A program made the translations under genes and the position numbers. The notes below the pieces were generated by a model that ran no database searches, was not told where the DNA came from, and saw only the letters and a list, made by a program, of their open reading frames with translations. From Dendrolimus kikuchii (lineage: Eukaryota > Arthropoda > Insecta > Lepidoptera > Lasiocampidae): 64,000 bases of DNA. Where the stretch lies: the NCBI GenBank assembly GCA_019925095.2, contig CM034390.1:3893501-3957500 (forward strand), in the 5' to 3' direction. Positions within the stretch are counted from its first letter, which is position 1. Every line of letters starts with the position of its first letter. Shown in pieces: positions 11,712 to 21,800 of the stretch.

Positions 11712-11990
11712 TAAAAACATGGTTACATTAGGCCCGTGGGGTCCGTCGGCAAAGAGTTTCTTTAAAGACATATGTAAGAAACTCTTTGACACTACCCGTG
11801 ATCAGAAGGCTGGCTCATATTTTGCACAACAAATAAGTATTGCCATACAGCGTGGCAATGCAGCCAGCCTTCTGGGCACGCTCCCCGTTGGCAATGATCT
11901 GCTACATAATGTATTTTAGTTTCAATGTCTAAAGAAAGAACAAATATTACTTGTTGAATAAAGTTCATTTTCAACACACTTGCTCATAAA
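11712..11990 (+). mobile_element. LINE RT C-terminal remnant and 3' UTR (family F)
   Basis: Reads VTLGPWGPSAKSFFKDICKK then SYFAQQISIAIQRGNAASLL and GTLPVGNDLL. The stop is followed by TTTCAATGTCTAAAGAAAG and GTTGAATAAAGTTCA. That 3' UTR segment recurs at 12472-12520, where it ends in an A run. The copy here is cut by a TIR element at 11968. Confidence 0.65.
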
Positions 11991-12337
11991 GTGGCTCTAT
12001 GGTCACCGCAATTAGGCACAGAATGACACCCATAATCAAACTGTGAGTAAAAAACATTATAACTCACTAGTGAGTTATAGATGTTTTTTTAAATTTTATT
12101 GGTTGAGTTGCTTTGTTCTTAAAAAAGTTTTTATTCAAAAAAAAAAGATCGTGTTCTATAGAACAAATAAATTAATGTTCCTATTGCTTGCTCATTTCAT
12201 GCAACTTCTTATTTAAATAGATAATTTTAACTCGTACGTGTTTAATAAATAAAACTTTCACTCATATATAACTTTTTTTTATCTACTAAATAAAATGAGT
12301 TTTTGTTGTTATTTTATTTACAAGTGTGTTGAAAAAC
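11968..12337. mobile_element. TIR element (TTTTCAACACACTTG ends)
   Basis: Left end TTTTCAACACACTTG and right end CAAGTGTGTTGAAAA are perfect 15-bp inverted repeats 370 bp apart. A central palindrome AACTCACTAGTGAGTT lies at about 12060. It appears to sit in the 3' UTR of the LINE fragment. No coding capacity. Confidence 0.65.
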
Positions 12338-12354
12338 GTCGTATGATACACGTG

Positions 12355-12445
12355 TGTATTGATGATTACCGTCCTCGGCTCTCTTAAGACCCTCGCCTAC
12401 GGCTCGAGTCTTAATGGCGCCTCGGCGGTAATCACCAATGTTACA
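12355..12445. repeat. palindromic repeat with GATTACCG / CGGTAATC ends
   Basis: Contains GATGATTACCGTCCTCGGC on the left and CCTCGGCGGTAATCACCAA on the right, with CGAGTCTTAATGG between. Likely a MITE-like foldback. Confidence 0.5.
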
Positions 12446-12964
12446 CACTAGTACCATAATGTACTATTAGTTTCAATGTCTAAAGAAAGAACAAATATGA
12501 CTTGTTGAATAAAGTTCATTTATGATGAAAAAAAAAAAATTGATTTGATTTGATTTGGAACGCGGCTGCTCGCTCTCTCTCCCGCTCCACCGCCTCCTTT
12601 ACGGACATGGCGGCTTCGCAAAACCTGTTCGTCAGGAGAGAGAGAGCGATAAAAATAAAATTTCGAACAGAAGCAAAATCATTTTTTTTTTAAATTTAAT
12701 GGAGTTCGTTCGGTGTTCAGTTATCTTAAAACACAAATAAACTGTACGTTTATTCGAGAAATCTGTTTCGTATCTAATTGTTATGGTTATGATCTTTTTA
12801 CATCGTTTCGTTCGTTCGAATTATGTTTGAGAAAAGTTCAAAGAACTGTGAGTCAATATAATGTAGAAAGAAACATTTTTATTTAGAATTACACTATATC
12901 AAATCAAATTAAGCACTTAACAAATAAAGTTCCAAATTGTTTTGTTTTCATTTTTAGTTAATAA

Positions 12965-13360
12965 CTAGCTGACCCGGCAAGCGTTGTACCGCCTCAGAAT
13001 CAATAAATAAAAAACGTTGATTTCTGAACGACGGGATGAACATCAAACGTTTGATATTCAAAACCAAAAAAATGGAAAAAAACTTAACTTTTAAATTTAA
13101 TTTCATTTCTGAACGACGTTTTTTAATTGATTTCTAAACGAGGGGACGAACATCAAATGTTTGACAGGTAGGAATAGTTTCTAAGGGAAAGCAAAATTGA
13201 TGTTTTTACTATATTCCGAGCACTTTTTTTATATTTACTCACCTTTTAAACCTTCACTGAACTTCCACAAATAATTCAAAACCAAAAGCCAAATCAATCC
13301 AGCCGTTCTCGAGTTTTAGCGAGACTATCGAACAGCAATTGATTTTTATATATATAGTAA
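12965..13360. repeat. interspersed repeat, Helitron-like
   Basis: Opens CTAGCTGACCCGGCAAGCG and closes near TTTATATATATAGTAATAG; contains two diverged repeats of TTTCTGAACGACGGGATGAA. The opening motif matches the class at 7885 and 54695. Confidence 0.45.
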
Positions 13361-13937
13361 TAGCAGTCGTTTCCATGGTATCTTAGTAACGCACTCGAAA
13401 TGCATTATTCGTCTGGCAAATTAGATAGAAATCAACGTTCCCATACATTAAAAACTAATCCAAACGACCTCGACCCCGGTCTCCTGGCAGCAGTTCATCG
13501 AGAGCTCATAAACGTGCTGTTATGCTCCAAATATTATTAGATGATGTGATTCATACGTACAAGGTTGATCTTCGTAAAGTGATTAATCTCTGAAATGGTT
13601 TTAAAATCTCATGAATTGCAAACTTTGATGTTCTCCAGCTTGCGTTCACTTAAATTCAAGAGCTTTTATTTAAACTAAGTTCTGTTAAAAAAATTGCTTG
13701 AAATTAATACAAGATATTATCAGTTAAAAATTGAGTCTACTTTTTCAAGTAAAGTATAAAAGGTGCATCGATTCGTAACATCGTGGTAGATATAAATTAT
13801 GAATGAATGTATGAAACACTCCATTGTCCGCCAAAAATTAAAACTACGTTCTTAAAAACTAGGTAAGTACAATCTTATCGCCTAAAGCGATCTCTACCAA
13901 GCAACCCCCTAAACTAAGGAAATAATGTTAAAAGTTT
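13361..13937. other. intron, no recognisable feature
   Basis: AT-rich; no supportable gene or repeat. Confidence 0.35.
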
Positions 13938-14300
13938 AGCGGGATTCGAATTAAAATGCCGTTAGGATTATTATAGAGTTTATTAGAACTATACAAACAC
14001 GTATAACACAGGTACAAATATAACCGAACAAAACAAATCCAAACGTAATGCAGAAGGCCGTAATTCAATAAAACGCGCAAAGTCCGTCACTATTATTTTC
14101 CCGAATGTACACGTCACGCCCGTATCGTAATTGTCGCTCAACTGCCCCCTCTCTCCATCAAGTTTTATATTCCACAAATGCAAAAGAATCCGCCACACCT
14201 GGCTAATGATGCTAATGAGCGAGTACAATAGGACAATAGGCTATTCTCCACAATAATTAGAAACGTATGCCAATAGATAAGTGACTCTGACCAGCGATTA
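13938..14300. mobile_element. LTR fragment related to the solo LTR at 29259
   Basis: Shares GGGATTCGAATTAAAATGCC, AGAACTATACAAACACGTAT and GAGTACAATAGGACAATAGG with 29259-29370 plus 30767-31020. The outer ends are not clear here. Confidence 0.55.
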
Positions 14301-14319
14301 TCCCTATCTACACCATATA

Positions 14320-14770
14320 ATAAGGCACCCAAGGACAAGCCCCGGCCAATGTCTCCTACATTGGCCGGGGCTATTGTGGGAAATAAGAACAGAAAGTACC
14401 GGACCATTGGGATGAATTGCTAGTGGTACTAGGGGTCTGGGAATATGGGGACTATGGCGTCTGCCCGTCGCAATGTTCGAGGAACATGGAAAAATGGGCA
14501 GACGGTGACTCGCCACTCCCTGCACGGGCCCTAAAAAATGCCATAGAAGACAGGGGCATCTTGGGTTTGAGTGGCTAAGAGGCGTCGAGAGGTGGGCTGC
14601 AGGTTCACCGAGGCTACTTTTGACGTTATGCCATTTATCACTTCCACCCCTGGAGCTTGAGTTTTAGCTCTAGCGATCTCCACTCCATGCCGGCTGGCTA
14701 AGGCAAGCACGGAGGCGGGTCCGAGGTGATGCCACTCACCTAAGGCTTCGCCACAAAGCCCCCGTGCGGG
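14320..14770. repeat. GC-rich repeat block with strong hairpin
   Basis: GC-rich block in an AT-rich intron. At 14338-14372 the arms AGCCCCGGCCAATGT and its exact reverse complement (15 bp) enclose a 5-nt loop. The rest has no recognised protein. Probably a retroelement untranslated segment. Confidence 0.4.
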
Positions 14771-15231
14771 TTACATAATTACATATAAGCATGGAAGAAG
14801 TATTGGTTTCTTGGTTTATTGTTTACATCGACCGGCCGCTGTTGTGGTCTTCTTACATAATTACATATTACTACTAACATTGCGTTCCTGAGTCATACAG
14901 TTGGCAGTGAATGGTATTTTAGTGTAAACGGAAGCTGAGATTTTATTACTCACTAAAAGCTATCGTACACAGACTTTCAACGACCTTGTAGAAGATAGAT
15001 GGCTACTCGTGTCAAAATTCACTAAGTAGTTTATTTTTTAATATCGACAGCGAAGCGAATTGAAATTTTAAAAATAACTGTTTGGAATAAATATTTTAGT
15101 TTTTAGGGTTCTGAAGTCATTTTGGCGAAAATGAAACCGTTATGTCTGTCTATTCGTCTGTTCTTCTGTCTTGAATGTCACAGTTATGTTTCTTGAAAAG
15201 TACTGTACTTGAAAAGTGTGAATGAATTTTT

Positions 15232-15533
15232 ATTTTTTATTGCGTGTGTTCAGCAGACAGGCAGACGGCCCACCTGATGGAAAGAGGTTACCATCGCCTA
15301 TGGACGTTTACAACACCAGGTGCTAACCAATGCGCTGCTGCTCTCTTAACGGAGTCTGGAACCTGGCCCCTAATACCGGAACACAGCTCAAGGTTGTTAT
15401 GGTGGCATACTCTAGACCAGGGATGGTAGCCATCCAATCGGCTAAATACCCTACCTACCCGTAGGTTGTTTTGTCGCCTCCGACAGGCCACCTGACTGCA
15501 GGAATTAGTATTCTTTCTCCATTCCTGCACGGA
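15232..15533 (-). mobile_element. SINE-like retroposon, family A
   Basis: Plus strand reads TTTATTGCGTGTGTTCAGCA ... CATTCCTGCACGGATA. Moderately diverged. Ends about 50 bp upstream of the TRIM exon at 15585. Confidence 0.7.
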
Positions 15534-15584
15534 TAGTTGAATGCATGACTAGACTACATAATAATGCTCCTAATTTAATTTCAG

Positions 15585-15730
15585 CATCAATTCAATTAGA
15601 TGCAGGAGAATCAAGATCGGGATCTGGCGCTGGATCAGCAGGTTCTGGCTACGAGAGTGATCTTAGACATTCGGGATCAGAAGGCAGTTTGGATCACAAG
15701 CCTCAGAAATATGGAATATTTTCACGAAAG
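15585..15730 (+). CDS. TRIM45: TRIM45-like exon, Ser/Gly-rich linker within RING
   Basis: Acceptor TTTAATTTCAG ends at 15584. The one base carried from the first exon completes the first codon; the frame then reads SIQLDAGESRSGSGAGSAGS and ends PQKYGIFSRK at GTACAT (15731). Phase 0 at the end. This low-complexity acidic/Ser/Gly linker lies between the two halves of the RING and keeps an open frame. Confidence 0.8.
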
Positions 15731-15826
15731 GTACATATATAACAGTTATGCAGGTGAACAACTTTAACTAAACCTTGCCTACATATAAGGTCTGACAATA
15801 GTATAAAACGAAGCAATGGGGCTCCT

Positions 15827-16110
15827 TCAACCAGTGCCGTAGCTTGTCTTAGACGGGCCTTGTATCAAAATGTGTTGGGGGCCCAAAGGAAGGGTAAATT
15901 TTTTTTTATAAAAGAAACAAAGAGTGATGCTCCTAGGAGCTAAGTTAGACAAACAATTCAAATCAAAGATAAACGTTTCTCGCATTTTTTCGGCAAGCTT
16001 ATTCATCAAATCATCTACAGCTGAAGATTTTAGCGTTTCTAGATTTTCTGCCTCTATAGACAATAAAGACAAGTCTGATAGCCGTTCCTGTTGGCCCAGC
16101 AGTTATTCTA
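15827..16110 (-). mobile_element. hAT-like transposase C-terminal remnant
   Basis: Minus strand reads LSLLSIEAENLETLKSS and VDDLMNKLAEKMRETF, resembling the C-terminal end of hAT transposases of the ZMYM-related type (short dimerisation tail, usually ...LSIE...). The stretch after it, with GGGGGCCCAAAG, looks untranslated. Confidence 0.5.
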
Positions 16111-16404
16111 AAATATGTTATTAATCTATAAAAGATGTGGATAACATTTTAGATTTTTTTGCTTACACATTGTCGGTGCCCCTGTAGCCTGGGGACCCCG
16201 TATCATTGATACGGCTGATACGGTGGTAGCTCCGCCCCTGCCTTCGACAGTCATCCGGCAAGATGTTCAGTTTCCGAAAATGATTTTTGCTTTCTCTGTT
16301 AATAATAATTCAGGAGGCTTTAATAATGTCACATAAATATATGTTAAAAATAAATAAACTAAACTAAACTATAAATAAAGCTATACTTACAAAATAACAT
16401 AAAT

Positions 16405-16650
16405 CTATAAATAAAAAATTGACTCCAAATCGCTGTCGGCGGGGAGCGTCCCCAAAATGCTGGCCGCATTTCCGCGATGGATGGCAACGCTAATTCGTTG
16501 CCGTAGGTGCAAGCCAGCCTTTTGGTCACGCGAGACCTCAATTAAACGCGTTGAGAGGTCTCGATAGAGGTGATGAGCTCCAGGCCCCCACGGCCCCAGG
16601 GTCTCGACCCCGAAAGCCACAAATACGTACCCACTACCAATGGACACATA
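16405..16650 (-). mobile_element. LINE RT C-terminal remnant (family F)
   Basis: Minus strand open frame reads FGVETLGPWGPGAHHLYRDL, then QRISVAIHRGNAAS and ILGTLPADSDLESIF. Best preserved copy of the peptide seen at 790 and 11712. Confidence 0.7.
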
Positions 16651-16896
16651 TTTGCGACATCTCAGGGCCTCCTGGTGTGCAGCAGCAGGCCTTTAATTAT
16701 TAGTGGACTTTCGTATACCTTCGACCCTGGTTTGAAAACTATCTGTCTTAGGCTAGGATATGCCAAATTATTTACAAAGCTTGTATGAATTGAACGTGTT
16801 CTGAAGAAAGTCTCGAAATTCTTCTTATTAATTTCTAGATGGTTACAGGTGAAATGGGTTTGTGTCCAGTTCCTATATTGTCTAATTTATTTTCAG
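16651..16896. other. intron, no recognisable feature
   Basis: Leads to the acceptor TTATTTTCAG at 16896. No repeat recognised. Confidence 0.4.
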
Positions 16897-16933
16897 GTTT
16901 CAGGCAAGACCGTCCAATTTATTTTATGTCCAA
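16897..16933 (+). pseudogene. TRIM45: TRIM45-like RING exon, truncated by retroelement
   Basis: Acceptor TTATTTTCAG, phase 0, matching the previous exon. Reads VSGKTVQFILCP and stops at the edge of the retroelement LTR. The Cys-Pro is expected to be the start of the last CxxC of the RING finger. The rest of this exon is not found on the far side of the element. Confidence 0.7.
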
Positions 16934-17144
16934 ATACCCATGTACTGCAAGGGTTAATGCTTACCTGCAAGACTGCCGAGATACCTCAGCAGCCTTACTT
17001 ATCATATACCCTGTTCTCAATGCGTTTAGCTCAGTCTGTCGTTAATTTCTATTGTGAGCGGTTGCTTCTCTAAAAATAATTACTTATAGTGTTTAATTAA
17101 AATATTCCTTTTTTAAAAAGGGTAAATTTATTTCCCTTATAACA
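16934..17144 (+). repeat. 5' LTR of the errantivirus-like element
   Basis: From ATACCCATG to CCCTTATAACA. Comparison with the 3' LTR, which starts TGTTATACCC after the polypurine tract, gives a complete LTR of about 215 bp with TGTTATA...TATAACA inverted ends. This copy lacks only the first four bases; the host codons TGT CCA sit there instead. Confidence 0.85.
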
Positions 17145-17148
17145 TTTT

Positions 17149-17166
17149 TGGTGGCAGCGGTGGGAT
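17149..17166 (+). promoter_or_regulatory. primer binding site, tRNA-Leu type
   Basis: TGGTGGCAGCGGTGGGAT lies 4 nt after the 5' LTR. It complements a tRNA 3' end of the form ATCCCACCGCTGCCACCA, i.e. a tRNA whose acceptor stem starts GGCAGCG, as in a leucine tRNA. The tRNA assignment is from knowledge of insect tRNAs. Confidence 0.7.
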
Positions 17167-17752
17167 CCGGAAATCCCCAGTGCCTAGCAACCGCATCGCA
17201 GACTCACCCCGGATCTCGCAAAACCAGAATCCTAATTTCTAAAAACTATACGTGATTTTAATGAAAAGTGTCAAGACTTACCAAATATCCTCGTGTATCC
17301 AGTTGTGTTTGTGTTAAACACACCGCCGATTCCCGATAGTGGTCTAAATACTTACCACATTATCCTGCTATACCCGGCTGTATTATTACAACGACGCTGT
17401 CAGCCCCTGGAGTAGATCTGCATATCCTGTGAAGAGGTATCCTGAGCCGCAGTTACCTACCTTCGATCAACCAAGGAGTTCCAATTCTAAACCTGAAAAC
17501 ATAATAAATATCCGCATCAATTTGAAGAACAAAGTTTCGAGTGAGGTAACCCGATACGCAGCCTTATCGCATCGGAATGTTCCTGTCCGTCTCATCTATA
17601 TCCGTCGCCTACGCACTGCTAATACTGTAAGTGTTAGTCTTTGGTCATCGCTTTATATATAAATTAGGGTTCCATAACTTAATAATTAATGTTGTCGTAA
17701 TCACATTAACTTGCTATCTGTTCCGATTTATTTTTCATTCATAAATTAAATT
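17167..17752 (+). other. retroelement 5' leader
   Basis: 586 nt between primer site and gag AUG. Expected to hold packaging signals and the donor for the spliced env mRNA. A small open frame starts at 17429 (77 codons) and has no recognised domain. Confidence 0.5.
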
Positions 17753-18784
17753 ATGCCAAAAGTGCCTAAACAGGAAGAAACAAAACTCACAGTACTTATT
17801 CCAGAACCGGAACAGATTGTAAGTGATTCGGAAGCGAAATCACCTGTTATTTCACCTCGGCTCACCAGGAAAACAGCTGCAATCCTTGCGATGTCTGAGT
17901 TGGACCTAAACACATTATTTAAATTCATTAAAGCATATGACGGCAGCCGCGAAACCTTAAATTCATTTTTAGTTAATTGCGAAAATGCATACGAACTCGC
18001 ATCCGAAACTCAAAGAACTATTCTATTTAAATATATCCTCAGCCAATTAAATGGTAAAGCGGAGATAGCCTGCTCCATCAAAGAGTTCTCGTCCTGGGAA
18101 CAACTAAAGGAATTTCTTAAAAATCAGTTCAGCGAAAGAAAACATTATTCCCACCTCCTAACGGAGCTTCAAGAAAGCAGACAAGGTCCGCAGGAGAATG
18201 TTAGCCAATACGCCCTTAAGGTGGAAACTCACCTTTCACAACTATTGACGGAAATTTCTCTAGCCAATACGAAGAGTAAGGAGTTGCCCGGCCGCACTGC
18301 GGCCATGGAAGACCTTGCGCTCCATCATTTCCTTATGGGATTACATCCCCGTATTTCAAACATTGTCAGATGTAGATCTCCCAGGACGCTTAACGAAGCC
18401 ATTAACTTAGCCGTGTCTGAAGAACGCATTCAACAGACACTTTATAGACGCCCACAGATCGAACATAAACCTAGTAATTTTAATAGAAATAAACCAAGCA
18501 CAAGCACACCCAGACCAGAATATAATACGAATCCACAAAGGACGTTCACCCCTTCAACTCAAGGACCACCCAGGGTCTTTTGCCGCTATTGTAAGACGGC
18601 CGGCCATGATATTTCTTCGTGTAAAAAACGAGAATATAACAATAACCGTTATAGGTTTTATCCTAACTCATCTAACACCCTAAATTCACCAAGATCACCA
18701 CCGCGGGTGAACTTCGTTGATCAACCGGACGAACAAATCGGGCAGGATGAAGTTGATGTTTCGCTAGCCCCTTTAAACGAATAA
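17753..18784 (+). CDS. gag: Gag polyprotein of errantivirus-like element
   Basis: 343 codons. Structural protein that assembles particles and binds RNA. Residues about 60-230 are a helical capsid-like region (LFKFIKAYDGSRETLNSFL is the usual start of a Ty3/gypsy capsid). A single zinc knuckle CRYCKTAGHDISSC (CX2CX4HX4C) lies near residue 280, after a basic, Asn/Pro-rich stretch. The frame ends two codons after the slippery site at 18772. The start is the first AUG of the frame. No stop or frameshift interrupts it. Confidence 0.9.
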   Translation: MPKVPKQEETKLTVLIPEPEQIVSDSEAKSPVISPRLTRKTAAILAMSELDLNTLFKFIKAYDGSRETLNSFLVNCENAYELASETQRTILFKYILSQLNGKAEIACSIKEFSSWEQLKEFLKNQFSERKHYSHLLTELQESRQGPQENVSQYALKVETHLSQLLTEISLANTKSKELPGRTAAMEDLALHHFLMGLHPRISNIVRCRSPRTLNEAINLAVSEERIQQTLYRRPQIEHKPSNFNRNKPSTSTPRPEYNTNPQRTFTPSTQGPPRVFCRYCKTAGHDISSCKKREYNNNRYRFYPNSSNTLNSPRSPPRVNFVDQPDEQIGQDEVDVSLAPLNE

Positions 18785-18831
18785 GCGTCTCGCCTCGGTG
18801 TCGCACGAGACGAGTTCAGGAAGCCGACACC
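18772..18831 (+). promoter_or_regulatory. -1 ribosomal frameshift signal: UUUAAAC plus pseudoknot
   Basis: In gag frame the heptamer reads T TTA AAC (18772-18778). A 7-nt spacer (18779-18785) holds the gag stop. Stem 1: CGTCTCG (18786-18792) pairs with CGAGACG (18806-18812). Stem 2: GGTGTCG (18797-18803), inside the stem 1 loop, pairs with CGACACC (18825-18831). Loops are 4, 2 and 12 nt. After a -1 slip the next codon is CGA (18778), and that frame stays open to the pol stop at 23382. All pairings are exact Watson-Crick; function is inferred. Confidence 0.85.
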
Positions 18832-21800
18832 ATATCCAATCCTTGCCAACGACCTTATCTTGATACATTCAGGTCCAACCGACAGGGTAACCAGCCCCAA
18901 ACCGACGGTCCTAACCTTATCCTAGAGTCCAACCGACAGGGTAAACAGCCCCAAACCGACGGACCTTACTCAGCCATAAAATCCAATCGACAGGGTAACC
19001 AGCCCCAAACCGACGGACCTTACCTTATCCTAGAGTCCAACCGACAGGGTAAACAGCCCCAAACCGACGGACCTTACTCTTCTACAAAGTCCAACCGACA
19101 GGGTAACCAGCCCCGAACTGACGGACCTATTCCAGAAGTATCCAGTTTCCCGCAATCAGCATCTGAAACAAAAGAAACAAAATTAAAATCATATAATATA
19201 AAACCTAATCTAAGAAAAGATCACTCACCTGTTGCAGTAAATAAAAACCCGAGAGTTATCCCAAGCCACAACATAACTGACAACAAGGTTTACGAAATTA
19301 ATTTAGACACTTCAAAAAAGCTCCTGCCTCACGTACTATTAGACTCGGCAGCCTCAGATATTCCATTATCTCTTTTAGTTGATTCCGGTTCTGCTATATG
19401 TCTAATAAAAGAATCCAGTATTCACAAAAATCAGAAACTAACGAAAGAACCGATTAAGCTTAAAGGTATAGACCCGGGCGATGAGCCAACACTGACCGAA
19501 GGACATTTTCAACTAAAATTAAAATTAAACAAATCCAAATCAGCATCCTTCAAATTCCATGTCATCAAGAACATTAACTTACCTTACGATGGTATTATAG
19601 GGACTGACTTTTTAACCGCGTTCGGCTGTAAAATTGATTATACTCACGATACTTTGAAAATAGAAAACATGGAGATAAAACTACTCTTCTCCGATCCCTT
19701 CTACGTCATTCCCCCTCGTAGCGAGGCCGTTATAGAATGTTCAATCCGAAATACCAACCTAAAAGAAGGCATTATCATAGATCAACATGTCTCTAAAGAC
19801 ATATTAATATCCAATTGCATAGTCAAGATAAAAGACAACAATCGTGTTAACCTAACAATCGCTAATATCTCAGAATCCAGTATCAGCATTAATCCGAACC
19901 TAAACCTTAAGGTTGAACCACTTCATCCCATCGCCTTTTGCACCAATGCTAATCCTCGAGAAACAACTCACCGTACCGATGAAGTAATTAATTCCTTAAG
20001 AATAGACCATCTCAATCAAGAAGAATCCAATGCTCTTATAGAAGTTTGTTCTCAGTATTCAGATATTTTCCATTTAGCAAATGATCTGCTGTCCCACACA
20101 TCTGCTCTTGCCCATGAAATAAAAACAAGCAGCGATGTTCCCATTCACACTAAGTCGTACAGATTCCCAGAATGTCACAAGAAAGAAGTTGAAACTCAAA
20201 TCGACAAAATGCTCAATCAAGGCATCATAGAGCCCTCATCCTCTCCTTGGAGTTCACCAATATGGATAGTGCCTAAAAAAGCAGACTCCCAGGGCCAACG
20301 TAAATGGCGGATAGTAATTGACTATCGCAAGTTGAATGATATCACCATTGGTGAAATTTACCCCATTCCGCAGATATCCGAGATCCTTGACCAATTAGGA
20401 AATAGTAAATATTTCTCGACACTAGATCTTACCTCAGGCTTCCATCAAATCCTTATTTCTCCCGAAGATGCTCCTAAAACAGCCTTCTCTGTGCCCCAGG
20501 GCCACTACCAATTCAACAGAATGCCATTTGGGCTTAAAAATGCCCCGTCCACTTTTCAGAAATTGATGAATACCTGCCTTTCCGGTCTCCAAGGAACACG
20601 TTGTTTCGTATATCTAGATGACATCGTGATATATTCTGCCGACTTAAATTCACACATTAACAATCTAAAAGCTGTATTCAATAGACTTCGTAGTTTTAAT
20701 TTAAAACTACAACCAGAAAAGTGCGAGTTCCTACGAAAGGAAGTAGCATATCTAGGACATATTATCGGTGAAGACGGCGTTAAACCAAACCCTGATAAAA
20801 TTAAAGCTGTAACAAACTACCCGATTCCTCAGTCACCGAAGGACATCAAATCCTTCCTCGGCTTAGTGTCCTATTATAGAAGATTTATACCCGATTTCGC
20901 CAAATTGGCTAAACCACTGACTTCCTTGTTAAAGAAAGACGTCCTATTCATATGGCAAAATGAGCAACAGCTCGCATTTGAATCCTTAAAAAACAAACTT
21001 GTCACAGCCCCAATATTAGCCTATCCAGATTTTACACAACCATTCATCCTAACCTGTGACGCATCCAATCATGCTATATCAGCTATATTATCCCAAGGCG
21101 CAGTAGGGCAAGACCGCCCAATAGCCTATGCGTCGCGTACTCTTAACAAAGCTGAGAGCAATTACACAGTTACTGAAAAAGAATGCCTTGCCATAATTTT
21201 TGGTACTAAAATATTCAGACCTTACCTTTATGGTCACCGATTTAAAATACTTACCGACCACAAACCACTCCAATGGCTATTTAGTTGCAAAGACCCCGGG
21301 TCACGACTCGTCCGCTGGCGACTGAAACTTGAAGAATTCGAATACGAAATTCAGTACAAGAAAGGAAAAATAAATTCTAACGCGGATGCCTTGTCTCGCT
21401 TTCCCGTTAATCCAATCCAACCCGGAAACCCAGATTCCAACCTTGCAGTAGATGGAGATCTAATGGACTTATTGATATCACCACCGTCTTTTAACCCCGA
21501 CGAAATCATTACTACCTCGCCACATACCCTCGACCAAAACGATGACCTTATGTCACTTTCGGATATTATTGAAAACTACAGAGGTGAACCTGGAAACGAA
21601 GTTGTTGACTTACCTGAACAAGTATTAGAACCTCTATTACTTCCCAATGACCAACTTGACGCTAATAGAATTGACTTACCTGAACATACATCAGAATTAC
21701 CAATCTCTCCCAATACTGCATCCAATGTCGATAGACCTAACTTACCTGAATGCGTGCCGAGCTCACAGTCAATTCCCGATGTTCATACAGATATCGATCC

